From positions 1-61,812 of the forward strand of contig JAGNZC010000013.1 in assembly GCA_017984635.1 (NCBI GenBank): a stretch of 61,812 bases of DNA, given 5' to 3'. Below the pieces are notes generated by a model. The model searched no databases. It worked only from the letters and a program-made list of their open reading frames with translations, and was not told the DNA's origin. Shown here piece by piece: positions 8,470 to 17,603 of this stretch; the stretch's first letter is position 1, and each line of letters begins with the position of its first letter. Source of the DNA: Crocinitomicaceae bacterium (GTDB lineage: Bacteria > Bacteroidota > Bacteroidia > Flavobacteriales_D > Crocinitomicaceae). The position numbers and the translations under genes are program-made.

Positions 8470-9772
8470 TTTGCCCTGGATTAGGAGGTGAATTTGGACG
8501 TTTTTTCTTAAACGGTCGTTTATTCTTGCGTTTCTCTACCGGTACGACTCCTTCTTGGCTTGCAACAGCATCTGGAGATTTAACTGGAACTGGTCGAGCT
8601 TGAGGTGCTTTCGCAGCATCAACAGTTGAAACAACATCATTCGGACGTTTATTCAACGGTTTTTTCTTTTTCTTTTTCGCTTTAAAAGCATGCTCAAAAC
8701 GGTTCAAACTATCTTGACCTACAACATTTGAATAATCAGGAGCTTTTACTTCTACCACTTCTTTAAATTCAACGAGTTCAAAAGGTTTTTTACCATCTGC
8801 GTTCATTTTTGCAACTTCGCGAACACGTTCTGGAGAAAGTGCAACCAACCCACTATTATCTCCCTCGTAAGCATACCACATTTGACGTTTGAAAACATCT
8901 GTTTTAATGTGATAGGCATTTCCTTTTTCTGTTCTCAATTTTGTGTCTGTTTTTGGAAACGATTTGATTTCATCCAAATACATGTCTAACTCATAATTCA
9001 AACAACATTTCAATTTTCCGCATTGTCCAGCTAATTTTTGCGGATTTAACGACAATTGTTGGTAACGAGCCGCCGAAGTAGAAACCGATCTAAAGTCTGT
9101 TAACCACGTTGAACAACACAATTCTCTTCCACACGAACCGATCCCGCCTAAACGAGAAGCTTCTTGACGAGAACCAATTTGACGCATTTCTACACGGATT
9201 TTGAACTGGTCCGCCATGTCTTTTATCAACTGACGAAAATCAACACGACCTTCAGCTGTATAGTAAAAAGTTGCCTTCGATAAATCTCCTTGGTATTCAA
9301 CATCTGAAATTTTCATTTCAAGATTTAAGTTGACAGCCAAGGTGCGTGATTTGTACATCACTTCTTTTTCCAATGCACGTGCTTTCGACCATTTATCGAT
9401 GTCATCTTGCGTTGCAATGCGTACAATCTTTTTAGCCTCCATCGGTTTAAAACCTGGCGCTTTTTTCTTTACTTGTATTTTGGCTAATTCACCAACAACA
9501 GAAACAACACCAATATCGTATCCTGGACTAGTTTCAACAACGATTACGTCTCCAACATGAAGACTGAATCCTTTAGCATTTCGATAAAAACTTTTTCTAC
9601 TGTTTTTAAATCGAACTTCTACTATATCGTATGGGGTTTGACCGCTCGGTAAGGCAACATTTGCTAACCAATCAAACACCTCAAGTTTGTTACATCCTCC
9701 AGAACTACAATTGCCATTATTCTTACATCCACGTGGAGTTCCTCCTCCACTACTGCAATTTGAACAACTCAT
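8453..9772 (-). CDS. ricT: PSP1 domain protein, RicT (YaaT)-like
   Basis: 439 residues. The PSP1 core spans about 45-300 and has the conserved Cys motifs of RicT proteins (SCGRELCC and CGKLKCCLNYE). An N-terminal Cys/Gly/Ser-rich extension carries Cys3, 6, 16, 22 and 27, and a long basic Lys/Pro-rich tail follows residue 350. In Firmicutes RicT is part of an Fe-S-containing Y-complex that stimulates RNase Y-dependent mRNA processing. In Bacteroidota the partners and role are not established. It is located between holB (upstream, about 100 nt) and gldH (overlapping). The Cys-rich head suggests metal or Fe-S binding beyond the core motif; that is inference. Confidence 0.85.
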   Translation of the reverse strand: MSCSNCSSGGGTPRGCKNNGNCSSGGCNKLEVFDWLANVALPSGQTPYDIVEVRFKNSRKSFYRNAKGFSLHVGDVIVVETSPGYDIGVVSVVGELAKIQVKKKAPGFKPMEAKKIVRIATQDDIDKWSKARALEKEVMYKSRTLAVNLNLEMKISDVEYQGDLSKATFYYTAEGRVDFRQLIKDMADQFKIRVEMRQIGSRQEASRLGGIGSCGRELCCSTWLTDFRSVSTSAARYQQLSLNPQKLAGQCGKLKCCLNYELDMYLDEIKSFPKTDTKLRTEKGNAYHIKTDVFKRQMWYAYEGDNSGLVALSPERVREVAKMNADGKKPFELVEFKEVVEVKAPDYSNVVGQDSLNRFEHAFKAKKKKKKPLNKRPNDVVSTVDAAKAPQARPVPVKSPDAVASQEGVVPVEKRKNKRPFKKKRPNSPPNPGQNENNA

Positions 9773-9875
9773 ACTTCTTTTAATTTGTGTAAAAATACAA
9801 AATAATTAACAGACCTTTTTTATAAAATGAAGAAGTTACAAACGAATAATCGTTGATTTTAAAAAATGAAATTTC

Positions 9876-10994
9876 TTACGCAAAATGGATATACCGCATC
9901 ACATTAAAACACAAATTGGTAAACAATAATTTAGAGTACGCATTTCGATCGATGTGGTAACTTGCATCGTTAAATGTTTTCATGAAATCATGGATATTAT
10001 TTCCAGTGATGAATTTGGCAAAGTTTTTAAGAAAGGCTTCTTCCTCTTCTGAAATTTTTGTCAATTGATGGTCGGTATAATTGCGCAACAAACTTTGACG
10101 GAACATGTGTAAACAATAGTTGATAAATGTTTTTTGATGATCCCGAGAAAAAGCCGTAATTGAGTCGGCCCAATCCATCATGGAAATAACATCTTTTTTA
10201 TAACAAACACGCATCAATTGTATGAACATTTCACGGTTTTGCTCTTGCGCGTCTGATGCAGATAATAAGCCCAATGCTTCGATGTAATCTCCTTCAACTC
10301 TACCAACAACGCTATCCACCAAAACAGGGGAGAAACCGCCTTTATTTCGCAAATATAAACTTAAATCGTCGGAAATAACTCTTGGAATCTTTACAATCTG
10401 TGTGCGCGATAAGATGGTTGGTAACAACTTTTCTTGGTTTTCAGCCACCAATAAAAAAAGCGTTTTAGCCGGTGGTTCTTCTAAAATTTTTAACAACTTA
10501 TTGGAACAGGTAGGATTCATTTCTTCCGCCATCCAAATGATCATTACTTTGTAACCTCCTTCGTATGATTTTAAAGCTAATTTTTTGACAATTTCTTGAC
10601 TCTCATCTGATCCAATTAATGGTTTTCGGCCTTTGGGATCAATAAAACTTCCCCAATGACTTAATTCAAAATAAGGCGTGTTTTTTAATTGTTCACGCCA
10701 TAAATCCAACGCTCCATTCGATGTTTTGTGTTGAGCTAAAACAACTGGAAATGTAAAATGTAAATCGGGATGTTGAAGATCATTTACCTTTATGCATGAC
10801 GGACAAACACCACAACTATCTGTCGCTTGCTTGTTTTCACAAAATAAATATTGAGAAAAAGCTAATGCTAATGCTAAGGATCCATAACCGTTTTTTCCTA
10901 AAAATAATTGGGCATGACTTACTTTATCCTGTTCAATTTCTTGAATGAAATGTTGTTTCAGCTCACGTTGCCCGATGATGTCTTGGAATTGCAT
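9876..10994 (-). CDS. holB: DNA polymerase III delta' subunit (clamp loader)
   Basis: 372 residues with the AAA+ clamp-loader layout. An N-terminal IIGQRELKQHF box is followed by a degenerate Walker A (GKNGYGS in place of GxxGxGKT), as expected for delta', which does not hydrolyse ATP. A four-Cys zinc module follows (C-x8-C-x2-C-x2-C around 53-66), then SNKLLKILEEPPAKTLFLLVAE with sensor 1 and a LSRTQIVKIPR stretch. Delta' helps load the beta sliding clamp during replication. The start codon is preceded 4 nt upstream by TATTTTTA, one mismatch from the -7 consensus, so its mRNA may be leaderless. It leads the holB-ricT-gldH cluster. Confidence 0.9.
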   Translation of the reverse strand: MQFQDIIGQRELKQHFIQEIEQDKVSHAQLFLGKNGYGSLALALAFSQYLFCENKQATDSCGVCPSCIKVNDLQHPDLHFTFPVVLAQHKTSNGALDLWREQLKNTPYFELSHWGSFIDPKGRKPLIGSDESQEIVKKLALKSYEGGYKVMIIWMAEEMNPTCSNKLLKILEEPPAKTLFLLVAENQEKLLPTILSRTQIVKIPRVISDDLSLYLRNKGGFSPVLVDSVVGRVEGDYIEALGLLSASDAQEQNREMFIQLMRVCYKKDVISMMDWADSITAFSRDHQKTFINYCLHMFRQSLLRNYTDHQLTKISEEEEAFLKNFAKFITGNNIHDFMKTFNDASYHIDRNAYSKLLFTNLCFNVMRYIHFA

Positions 10995-11041
10995 GGTGTA
11001 AAAATAAGAAAATTTAACCCAAATCGAATATTTTTGAGGGC

Positions 11042-12487
11042 TTAGAGGTTTTGATAGGTTTTTTGAAATTCTTCGCGTCTTTTTTGTTGATCTTCACATT
11101 TTTGACGCTGGAAGTCAATAAAACCAGGCTGGAAATAACTCCATTTTTCAATATGATACAATTGTTCTTTGTTTGTTAAAGGTCTAAAAATTAAACGCCG
11201 CCAATATTGACTGGGTTTCGCTAGTCGAATGGAATAACATTTTTCCAATTCCACTGAATCTTGCTGAAATCGAACACCCAATGTCATCCAACCAGGAAAC
11301 AAAGAAATTTTTTCTTGACAATAATCGTAATCAGCATCTAAAACACCCGGAATGGCCAATACTTCTTGTAATACAATTTCAAGCGATTGCGTGTTGTTCA
11401 GTTGATTAAATGTTTTATTTTTTTGAATAATATAACTGATTTTTCGATCCATCTTTTTCGTGTTGTATTGTTTGAACGAATTAATTTTTTGTTCCTCCTC
11501 AGAAAATGCTTGGTAAAAATAACACGTCTCTTTTCGATCTTTTAAAGCATTGGCAACCGCTTGGTTAAACGCTAAAAACGGCAGATTTTCATCTACTTTA
11601 TTTGCTAAAAAATGAGTGTTCAGCGTGTTAAATCCACCAAAATTTCTACACGCTTCTTGTAAATTCATCTGCGCGATTTTATCGGTTAACGCGACATTCG
11701 CAATTAAAACGGTATGCAAAAAACAATAACTTTCTTCTGTTTGTAACGCTGCGATTTGGTCGAGACTCCAAAAAACAGCTGATGCACTTGCTGTTTCCAA
11801 TTGCACTAATGTTTCAATCAAACTATCAAGTTTGTTTTGAGGGGTTTTGTGAACAAAGAGTAAATCATAAACCGATTTCAACCGTGCATTTGTATGCGTT
11901 GATAATTCGTATACTTCCTTCACATTTTCTTGCGCATTCAGCTCCTGACGAAAACGCTTTGTTGGTTTTATGGGTGTTTCCTTTTCAGGCTCATAATAAT
12001 AATACGATGTACCCATATAGTTGAAATATTTCGCTCGGATTGCATCATACACTTTTGCGTTAAAATCGATTGTTGTTAATACATTAAACGTATCTTTTAA
12101 ATAATAATGATTCAAGGTCTGATATCCTCCATGTGAACGAATCGTTTGTGCTAATTGAGTGACAGAATTGTTTTGTGAAAAATTGATCGGTCTACAACAT
12201 AAATCTGCCATTAAATAAAAAGATTCGGAAGAACGAACCCAAGCGATTGAATCCACCAATTTTGCTAAATAAACAGAATCATATTTGCTTGGATTGGATA
12301 AGATTTTAACCATTTTAGGCACATAGTTTTTCGAACTCTGCCGAAAAGTTGCTGCTCCCAAACTTTTCCAATCTTGAATAAAAGAGATGTTATCATCCGT
12401 AATATACCCTTGTGTTTTTTGAGCGTTTGCTGAAAAAACAAACAAGAATAGGAATGAAATAGTAACTTTATTTAGTGCTTTTTTCAC
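11042..12487 (-). CDS. Exported protein of unknown function with internal duplication
   Basis: 481 residues from a GTG at 12487, chosen because it yields a clean signal peptide (VKKALNKVTISFLFLFVFSANAQ in two parts: basic head, then a hydrophobic core cleaved after NAQ). Longer starts would add about 50 hydrophilic residues and run into the divergent EamA gene. I do not recognise the family. The protein is mostly helical, and two stretches resemble each other: one around residues 75-145 (IAWVRSSESFYL, then RSHGGYQTLNHYYL) and one around 235-305 (IAALQTEESYCF, then RNFGGFNTLNTHFL). This looks like an internal duplication of a HEAT-like unit. Probably periplasmic. Confidence 0.7.
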   Translation of the reverse strand: MKKALNKVTISFLFLFVFSANAQKTQGYITDDNISFIQDWKSLGAATFRQSSKNYVPKMVKILSNPSKYDSVYLAKLVDSIAWVRSSESFYLMADLCCRPINFSQNNSVTQLAQTIRSHGGYQTLNHYYLKDTFNVLTTIDFNAKVYDAIRAKYFNYMGTSYYYYEPEKETPIKPTKRFRQELNAQENVKEVYELSTHTNARLKSVYDLLFVHKTPQNKLDSLIETLVQLETASASAVFWSLDQIAALQTEESYCFLHTVLIANVALTDKIAQMNLQEACRNFGGFNTLNTHFLANKVDENLPFLAFNQAVANALKDRKETCYFYQAFSEEEQKINSFKQYNTKKMDRKISYIIQKNKTFNQLNNTQSLEIVLQEVLAIPGVLDADYDYCQEKISLFPGWMTLGVRFQQDSVELEKCYSIRLAKPSQYWRRLIFRPLTNKEQLYHIEKWSYFQPGFIDFQRQKCEDQQKRREEFQKTYQNL

Positions 12488-12596
12488 AAGCTGTTGAATC
12501 AAAATTATAGGTTCAGAGGTTAAATATAACTTTAATCTCGTTGAACTTTTGTTAAAAAGTATTTCAACTCCTGATTTTACCTTATTTTCGCAAACC

Positions 12597-13481
12597 ATGT
12601 TTGAAAAATACAAATTCCACATACTCTTGCACGCCATCATTTTAATGTGGGGTTTTACAGGAATATTGGGTAAATTGATTCATTTAGATGCGTTATACTT
12701 AGTTTGGCATCGGGTTGCAATTGCGCTTATTGGACTTTTGATGTATGTTTTATTCAGTAAAAAATCATTCCGTATTCATTCTGTAAAAGAATTAGCTAAA
12801 ATTTGTGGTGTTGGCGTTTTAGTTGCATTGCATTGGCTGTTTTTCTACAAGTCTATTCAGCTCTCTACAGCTTCTTTGGGAATTTTATGTTTGTCTACTA
12901 CCACTTTGCACGTTGCTTGGCTTGAACCTATTGTGATGAAAAGAAAATTTTCATGGCTAGAATTAGGACTTGGTTTGATTGTAATTTATGGAATATATTT
13001 TGTGTCTGCTGATTTTAAAGCGAACGATTATGAAGCATTGGTTTATGGATTATTTGCCGCCTTGTTTGCCGCGCTTTTTTCTGTTTTCAATGGTGCAATT
13101 GTACAACATACACCCTCGTATAAAATGTCTTTCTATGAACTGCTAACGGCTTTGGTCTTTTTAACGCTTATTCTATTAATCGACGGAAAACTCACAACTG
13201 ATTTGTTTGATATGACTACCAGCGATTTGCTTTGGTTATTGTTTTTAGGATTGTTATGTACGTCCTTTGCCTTTTTAGCCACCATTGAAGTGGTGAAAAA
13301 ACTAGGTGCATTTACTGTTTCGTTAAGTATAAACCTAGAGCCTGTTTACACTATTTTATTAGCTATTTTTTTATTGCACGAACACACCGTTTTGGGAAAA
13401 CAATTCTACATTGGCAGTTTGATTATCATTTTAGTCGTGATCGCTAACCCGATACTCAATTACTATTTCAAAAAGCGTTAA
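12597..13481 (+). CDS. EamA/DMT superfamily permease
   Basis: 294 residues with ten predicted membrane helices in two EamA repeats. The first opens with LHAIILMWGFTGILGKLI and the second has the C-terminal SINLEPVYTILLAIFLLHE signature of drug/metabolite transporters. The ATG at 12597 is preferred over a TTG-type start at 12549 because the helices begin immediately after it. Such permeases export amino acids, nucleotides or other small metabolites; the substrate cannot be inferred. It is transcribed divergently from the exported protein gene (110-nt gap) and its stop overlaps the converging GH3-like gene by 4 nt. Confidence 0.88.
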   Translation: MFEKYKFHILLHAIILMWGFTGILGKLIHLDALYLVWHRVAIALIGLLMYVLFSKKSFRIHSVKELAKICGVGVLVALHWLFFYKSIQLSTASLGILCLSTTTLHVAWLEPIVMKRKFSWLELGLGLIVIYGIYFVSADFKANDYEALVYGLFAALFAALFSVFNGAIVQHTPSYKMSFYELLTALVFLTLILLIDGKLTTDLFDMTTSDLLWLLFLGLLCTSFAFLATIEVVKKLGAFTVSLSINLEPVYTILLAIFLLHEHTVLGKQFYIGSLIIILVVIANPILNYYFKKR

Positions 13482-14995
13482 CGTTGCGCTAAAAATTCCA
13501 ACCATTTTTTTGTTTGTGCAACATTCATTACTCTTGGAACCTTGTTTTGTGCGCCAGATTTTCCAATTGAATCCATAAATTCATAAAAAACGTCAACAGG
13601 TAAAGTTTGTGCAATTGGGGCTTTTAAGGTGTGTTTTCTAACAGCTAAATAATCATCGTTTAACCTTCCTAATTCAATATCTACAGCTTGAATTAACACT
13701 GCTGCATCTATTGTTGTAGTTGAACCAAAAAACCAAGAATGGCGCTGTTGTTCTTCGTCAGCGTACAAACAAAACTCGGTTATTTCAATATTCTTAGCTG
13801 TTGCAACAGATTGAATAGCTGTTACAATATTATCCAGTGACAAATGTTCGCCACACAAACTTAAAAACTGTTTAATTCTTCCAGTAATTTTTATTTCACG
13901 GTCTTCTACATTAGTAAAGCGAACCAAATCTCCTAACATATAGCGCCATAAACCTGCATTTGTTGTTAATACAATCGCATAATCTATGTTTTCTTTCACT
14001 TGACTTAATGTAAACGCTTTGTGTTGATCAATAAGCGATCCTTGTTCGTCAAAAAACTCACTGTTAAAAGGAATAAATTCATAAAAAATCCCTGCATTCA
14101 ACAACAGTTGCATCCCACTGCTGTGGATCGTTTTCTGATAAGCAAAATACCCCTCACTAGCCAAATAAGTATCCAATAAAAAGACTTCTTTTTTGGTCAC
14201 TTTTTTTAACCTTTCTTTATAAGGATCCATATAAACACCACCATGTAAATACACTTGGAAATTTGGCCAAATATCATGAATGGAATCCAGTTTATAATGT
14301 TCTATAATTTTTTCCATTAACAAAATACACCAACTAGGGACGCCTGCAATGATTCCAATGTTCCATTTTGGTGCCTCTTGTATCATTAATTCTAATTTCT
14401 TATTCCAATCTTTTAAATTGGTAATTCGAACGCCCGGCTTTGTAAAGGGTGTTACTACAAACGATGTGTGTTTTTTCAAAATACCACTTAAATCGCCTTC
14501 GATGTGCGTTTTTTTCTTGACTAGTTTAGTGCTGCCTCCAACAGCTAAAATTTGACCTGTGAAAAACGTATTGGGAAGTTCCAATTCGTGTAAGGTTGAA
14601 AGCTGTTTAACAGAGGTTTTTTGAAAGGAACGGATCATGTCTTCAGTCACTGGAATTCGTTTAGATGGTGAACCAGACGTTCCTGAAGACAACGCAAAAT
14701 GTTTAATTCTACCTGGCCATGTATAATCGCGTTCACCTAAAAGTGAGTGAATCAACCATTCCTTGTAAAAGGTGTCGTAATCTGTTATAGGAACATTTTC
14801 TTGAAACAATGAAACACCATCTTTACTTTTTAAAATTTTATGAAAAACATGTTTTTTTCCAAATACAGTGTCAACAGCTTTTAAGACAAGTTTTTCTAAT
14901 GTTCTTAGCTGATTTTTATATTCTTTCCCTTTGTTGAAATTACGTTTGTAAGTAATTTCAGTGGTTTTTTTAATTAATCTTCCAATGATAGCCAT
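13478..14995 (-). CDS. GH3-family acyl-adenylating enzyme (auxin-responsive GH3-like)
   Basis: 505 residues from the ATG at 14995 (MAIIGRLIKK), the usual start of bacterial members; an in-frame ATG at 15016 would add seven residues. The adenylate-forming motif SSGTSGSPSKRIPV (about residues 95-110) and the downstream GLWRYMLGDLVRFT and EITGRIKQFLSLCGE motifs identify the GH3 branch of the ANL superfamily. Plant GH3 enzymes conjugate acyl acids to amino acids via an adenylate. Bacterial homologues are widespread in Bacteroidota without a settled substrate. It stands alone, with a 4-nt tail-to-tail overlap with the EamA gene. Confidence 0.85.
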   Translation of the reverse strand: MAIIGRLIKKTTEITYKRNFNKGKEYKNQLRTLEKLVLKAVDTVFGKKHVFHKILKSKDGVSLFQENVPITDYDTFYKEWLIHSLLGERDYTWPGRIKHFALSSGTSGSPSKRIPVTEDMIRSFQKTSVKQLSTLHELELPNTFFTGQILAVGGSTKLVKKKTHIEGDLSGILKKHTSFVVTPFTKPGVRITNLKDWNKKLELMIQEAPKWNIGIIAGVPSWCILLMEKIIEHYKLDSIHDIWPNFQVYLHGGVYMDPYKERLKKVTKKEVFLLDTYLASEGYFAYQKTIHSSGMQLLLNAGIFYEFIPFNSEFFDEQGSLIDQHKAFTLSQVKENIDYAIVLTTNAGLWRYMLGDLVRFTNVEDREIKITGRIKQFLSLCGEHLSLDNIVTAIQSVATAKNIEITEFCLYADEEQQRHSWFFGSTTTIDAAVLIQAVDIELGRLNDDYLAVRKHTLKAPIAQTLPVDVFYEFMDSIGKSGAQNKVPRVMNVAQTKKWLEFLAQR

Positions 14996-15076
14996 TCCTC
15001 CAACTTTATGAAACAAATGTAGCTTATTTTAAACGTAAATATCTGTATGTTTCGTGTTATCTTTTTGATAAATCTG

Positions 15077-15084
15077 TATATTTG
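15077..15084 (+). promoter_or_regulatory. Candidate -7 box (TATATTTG) for the universal stress protein gene
   Basis: Exact TAnnTTTG match 30 nt before the ATG at 15115. A TTTCG/TTTTTG-rich segment 15-25 nt upstream could serve as the -33 element. Consensus-based only. Confidence 0.5.
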
Positions 15085-15114
15085 TAATGAAAATAAACTT
15101 TCAACTACATAACA

Positions 15115-15936
15115 ATGGATAAGAAAACATTTATCGTTCCTCATGATTTTACAGCGGTAGCTGATATTGCTTTGGAACACGCTATAGCAACTGCAAAAAT
15201 TTTAGATGCTAAAATACTTGTTTTACACCTTGTTAATAAAGAAAAAAATATTGCAGAAGCAGAAACAGAGTTGTTAAAAGTCATCCAAAAAAATGATGGT
15301 GCTGGCGTTGAATTAATCCCAAATATTCGTGTAGGAAATATTTTTGAAGACATCGGTGAATTTGCCGCTGAAAATAAAGCTGAATTGATTTTTATGGGTA
15401 CGCATGGTGCGCATGGCTGGCAACACTTAACAGGAAGTCACGCACTGAAAGTAATCACAAATTCTAGTGTTCCATTTATTGTTGTGCAAGAAAAAGGCGT
15501 AAAAGCAACCGGATATGATGACATTGTTGTGCCAATGGACCTAAACAAAGAAACGAAACAAAAATTAGCCATTGTAGCCAATTTAGCTGTTTATTTTAAG
15601 TCTCGTGTGCACGTTATAACTCCTGATGAGTCAGACGAATATTTACGTCATCAAATTCAAGCAAATATCTTGTTTGCTAATAAATTTTTCTCTGAAAAAG
15701 GAATTGAAATTACAACGACAATTGCACCAAGCTCTGGTTTTGATAAAGAAGTTGTCAAATTAGCTGTTAAATGTGATGCAGACTTAATTGCCATAATGAA
15801 CCTAAATAGAAACAATTTTTTAGGCGTAATTACAGCAACTTACGAACAATACATCATAACAAATGACGCTAAAATCCCAGCGTTAGTAGTGAATCCAGTT
15901 GAAGGGCCTTACGGAACTAGTTTCTTATTTGGTTAA
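15115..15936 (+). CDS. Tandem universal stress protein (two UspA domains)
   Basis: 273 residues with two UspA folds. Domain 1 (about 1-135) has the FIVPHDFTAVADIALEHA opening and the GTHGAHGWQHLTGSHALKVI nucleotide-binding loop. Domain 2 (about 140-265) has DIVVPMDL and a degenerate C-terminal loop lacking the full G-x2-G-x9-G(S/T) motif. ATP binding is therefore expected mainly in domain 1. Tandem Usp proteins are cytoplasmic and commonly induced by starvation or stress. It is a single gene with its own promoter box, ending 4 nt into the converging cyclase gene. Confidence 0.9.
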   Translation: MDKKTFIVPHDFTAVADIALEHAIATAKILDAKILVLHLVNKEKNIAEAETELLKVIQKNDGAGVELIPNIRVGNIFEDIGEFAAENKAELIFMGTHGAHGWQHLTGSHALKVITNSSVPFIVVQEKGVKATGYDDIVVPMDLNKETKQKLAIVANLAVYFKSRVHVITPDESDEYLRHQIQANILFANKFFSEKGIEITTTIAPSSGFDKEVVKLAVKCDADLIAIMNLNRNNFLGVITATYEQYIITNDAKIPALVVNPVEGPYGTSFLFG

Positions 15937-17486
15937 TCTTGATAAACGTACTGATCTAGTTTTTTTCTTACGTCTTCTGTGTTTTTAACTTTTTTTGCTA
16001 AACGTGTTTCAATCGCAGTTCTTGTGAAATAACGGTGCTTTGTTAAAAAATCAATTTGCATTTCATCCCATTTTCGATCGCTATTTATTTTTTCGAAACG
16101 ACGTAACTCCAACCTTAGATTGTCTGCAATTTCATGAAAGTCATCGCGTCCCAAATAATCTAAATCTGCGTCACAAATTATTTGTTCTAACAAATTAGAT
16201 GGTTGATGTGGAAAAGCTGTCACTTTTATTAAGTTTTGAACTTGCTTAATCTGTTGTTCGCTAAATCCATGTTTTGGCAACATCTCTGCAGCGAAACGTT
16301 CACCAATAGACTCATTTTTATCATATTTTTCTATAAAACCTGCGTCATGTAATAGCGCTGCTGCTTTTAAAAGTAATAAAGATTCGTCTACAACACCTTC
16401 TTTTAAAGCTAAGCGCTCCGTTGCTTTAACGACATCAATAGTATGATTTAAACTATGATAATAAAGTTTCTTAGATAATTGTTGCTCTAAAAAGTGAAAA
16501 ATTTCTTTTTCGGCTGCATAATAATTAATAGAAGAAGATTGATTCAACTCAAAAAGTTGATAAAACAATTGATTTGGATGCAAGCCATGTCCATTTATGG
16601 ATAACATTGGTTTTATTCGTTCAACGGTATACATTTCAAGCGCTCCTTTGCTTTTCGATAATGCTTGGCCTTTGTAAACACATTCAAAAAAAGGTTCTAC
16701 AAAAGAAAATGTATTTCCAGTAATTGTAACCTTACCCGGTTCACCTAACATTTCCATGCGTTGTGCGTGGTTTACCGTTGCCCCCCAAACATCAAAAGCT
16801 AGACGTTCACTTCCAATTACTCCTGCTGTGACTTCACCCGTATTAATACCTAAACGTAACTCCCAATAATCCGTATTATTTATCTGTCCTTCATTTTTAT
16901 GGATCCGCATGTATTCTTGTATCTGCAAAGCAGCAATACACGTGTCAATTGCATTCGTTGTGTTTTCAACAGGAGTTCCACCAGCACACATATAAGCGTC
17001 CCCAATCGTTTTAATTTTTTCTAACCTATTTTGAACGATTATTTCGTCGAATTTTCTGAAATAAACATCTAATTTTTCTACTAATTCGGTTGGACTCATG
17101 CGTTCTGCAATCTTCGTAAAACCAACAAAATCTGTAAAAATAACAGAGACCATTTTAAAAGAACGCGCTAACACTTTACCTGTAAGCATTAATTCATCAA
17201 CCATTGCGGCTGGAATCACGTTTTTAAGTATATTTTCTGTTTTATCTTTTTCTATTTGAAGTAATGCTTGTTGTTCTTCTAACTTTTGTTTTTTATTTTC
17301 TAGTAAGCGTCGTTGTTTCTCAATCTGAATATTTTGGATACGGATTTCTCTTGTTCTTTCTGCAATTTTCATTTCTAAAAAAACCTGTTTCCTTCTGGAA
17401 ATATCAATTCTTTTGATGATAAATATTACAATCGTTAAAATTAAAACGATTGAAACAACCACCCAAAACCACCACTGATTTATCAT
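15933..17486 (-). CDS. Membrane-anchored class III adenylate cyclase fused to HD phosphohydrolase
   Basis: 517 residues from the ATG at 17486; a TTG six codons earlier lies inside the promoter box and is rejected. Layout: one membrane helix (about 5-24), a coiled coil (about 30-85), a class III cyclase domain (about 105-290) and an HD domain (about 325-460). The cyclase has both metal Asp (D119 in FTDFVGFT, D163 in IGDAYM), the adenine-selecting Lys159 and Asp232 (FDVWG), and Asn239/Arg243 (TVNHAQR), so it should make cAMP. The HD domain keeps its ligands (H348, H380-D381, D439/D441) and resembles metal-dependent phosphohydrolases; it could degrade a nucleotide. The fusion suggests a bifunctional or self-regulating enzyme. 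Confidence 0.88.
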   Translation of the reverse strand: MINQWWFWVVVSIVLILTIVIFIIKRIDISRRKQVFLEMKIAERTREIRIQNIQIEKQRRLLENKKQKLEEQQALLQIEKDKTENILKNVIPAAMVDELMLTGKVLARSFKMVSVIFTDFVGFTKIAERMSPTELVEKLDVYFRKFDEIIVQNRLEKIKTIGDAYMCAGGTPVENTTNAIDTCIAALQIQEYMRIHKNEGQINNTDYWELRLGINTGEVTAGVIGSERLAFDVWGATVNHAQRMEMLGEPGKVTITGNTFSFVEPFFECVYKGQALSKSKGALEMYTVERIKPMLSINGHGLHPNQLFYQLFELNQSSSINYYAAEKEIFHFLEQQLSKKLYYHSLNHTIDVVKATERLALKEGVVDESLLLLKAAALLHDAGFIEKYDKNESIGERFAAEMLPKHGFSEQQIKQVQNLIKVTAFPHQPSNLLEQIICDADLDYLGRDDFHEIADNLRLELRRFEKINSDRKWDEMQIDFLTKHRYFTRTAIETRLAKKVKNTEDVRKKLDQYVYQD

Positions 17487-17501
17487 TTTTATGCTTTTAT
17501 A

Positions 17502-17509
17502 CAAAGGTA
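17502..17509 (-). promoter_or_regulatory. Candidate -7 box (TACCTTTG) for the cyclase-HD gene
   Basis: On the minus strand this reads TACCTTTG, an exact TAnnTTTG match 15 nt before the ATG at 17486. It overlaps the upstream in-frame TTG and argues against that codon as the start. Confidence 0.5.
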
Positions 17510-17603
17510 TAAATCTTCAATTGATACCTCTCTAATTGTTTGTTTTTCTTTTTATTCATCTATTTTTAACAGCTTGTTTCTTTTTTAGAATTAACTTCGC
17601 TGT

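Noticed and set aside
9725..9740. CACGTG-centred palindrome as a fourth parS site
   Set aside because: Only the inner core matches; the outer positions differ at many sites. Other CACGTG cores in the window (for example near 5780, 45828 and 52166) fail likewise.
12488..12640. Longer N-terminus for the exported protein gene (start at 12640)
   Set aside because: It would bury the signal peptide and overlap the start of the divergent EamA gene; the GTG at 12487 gives a normal exported protein.
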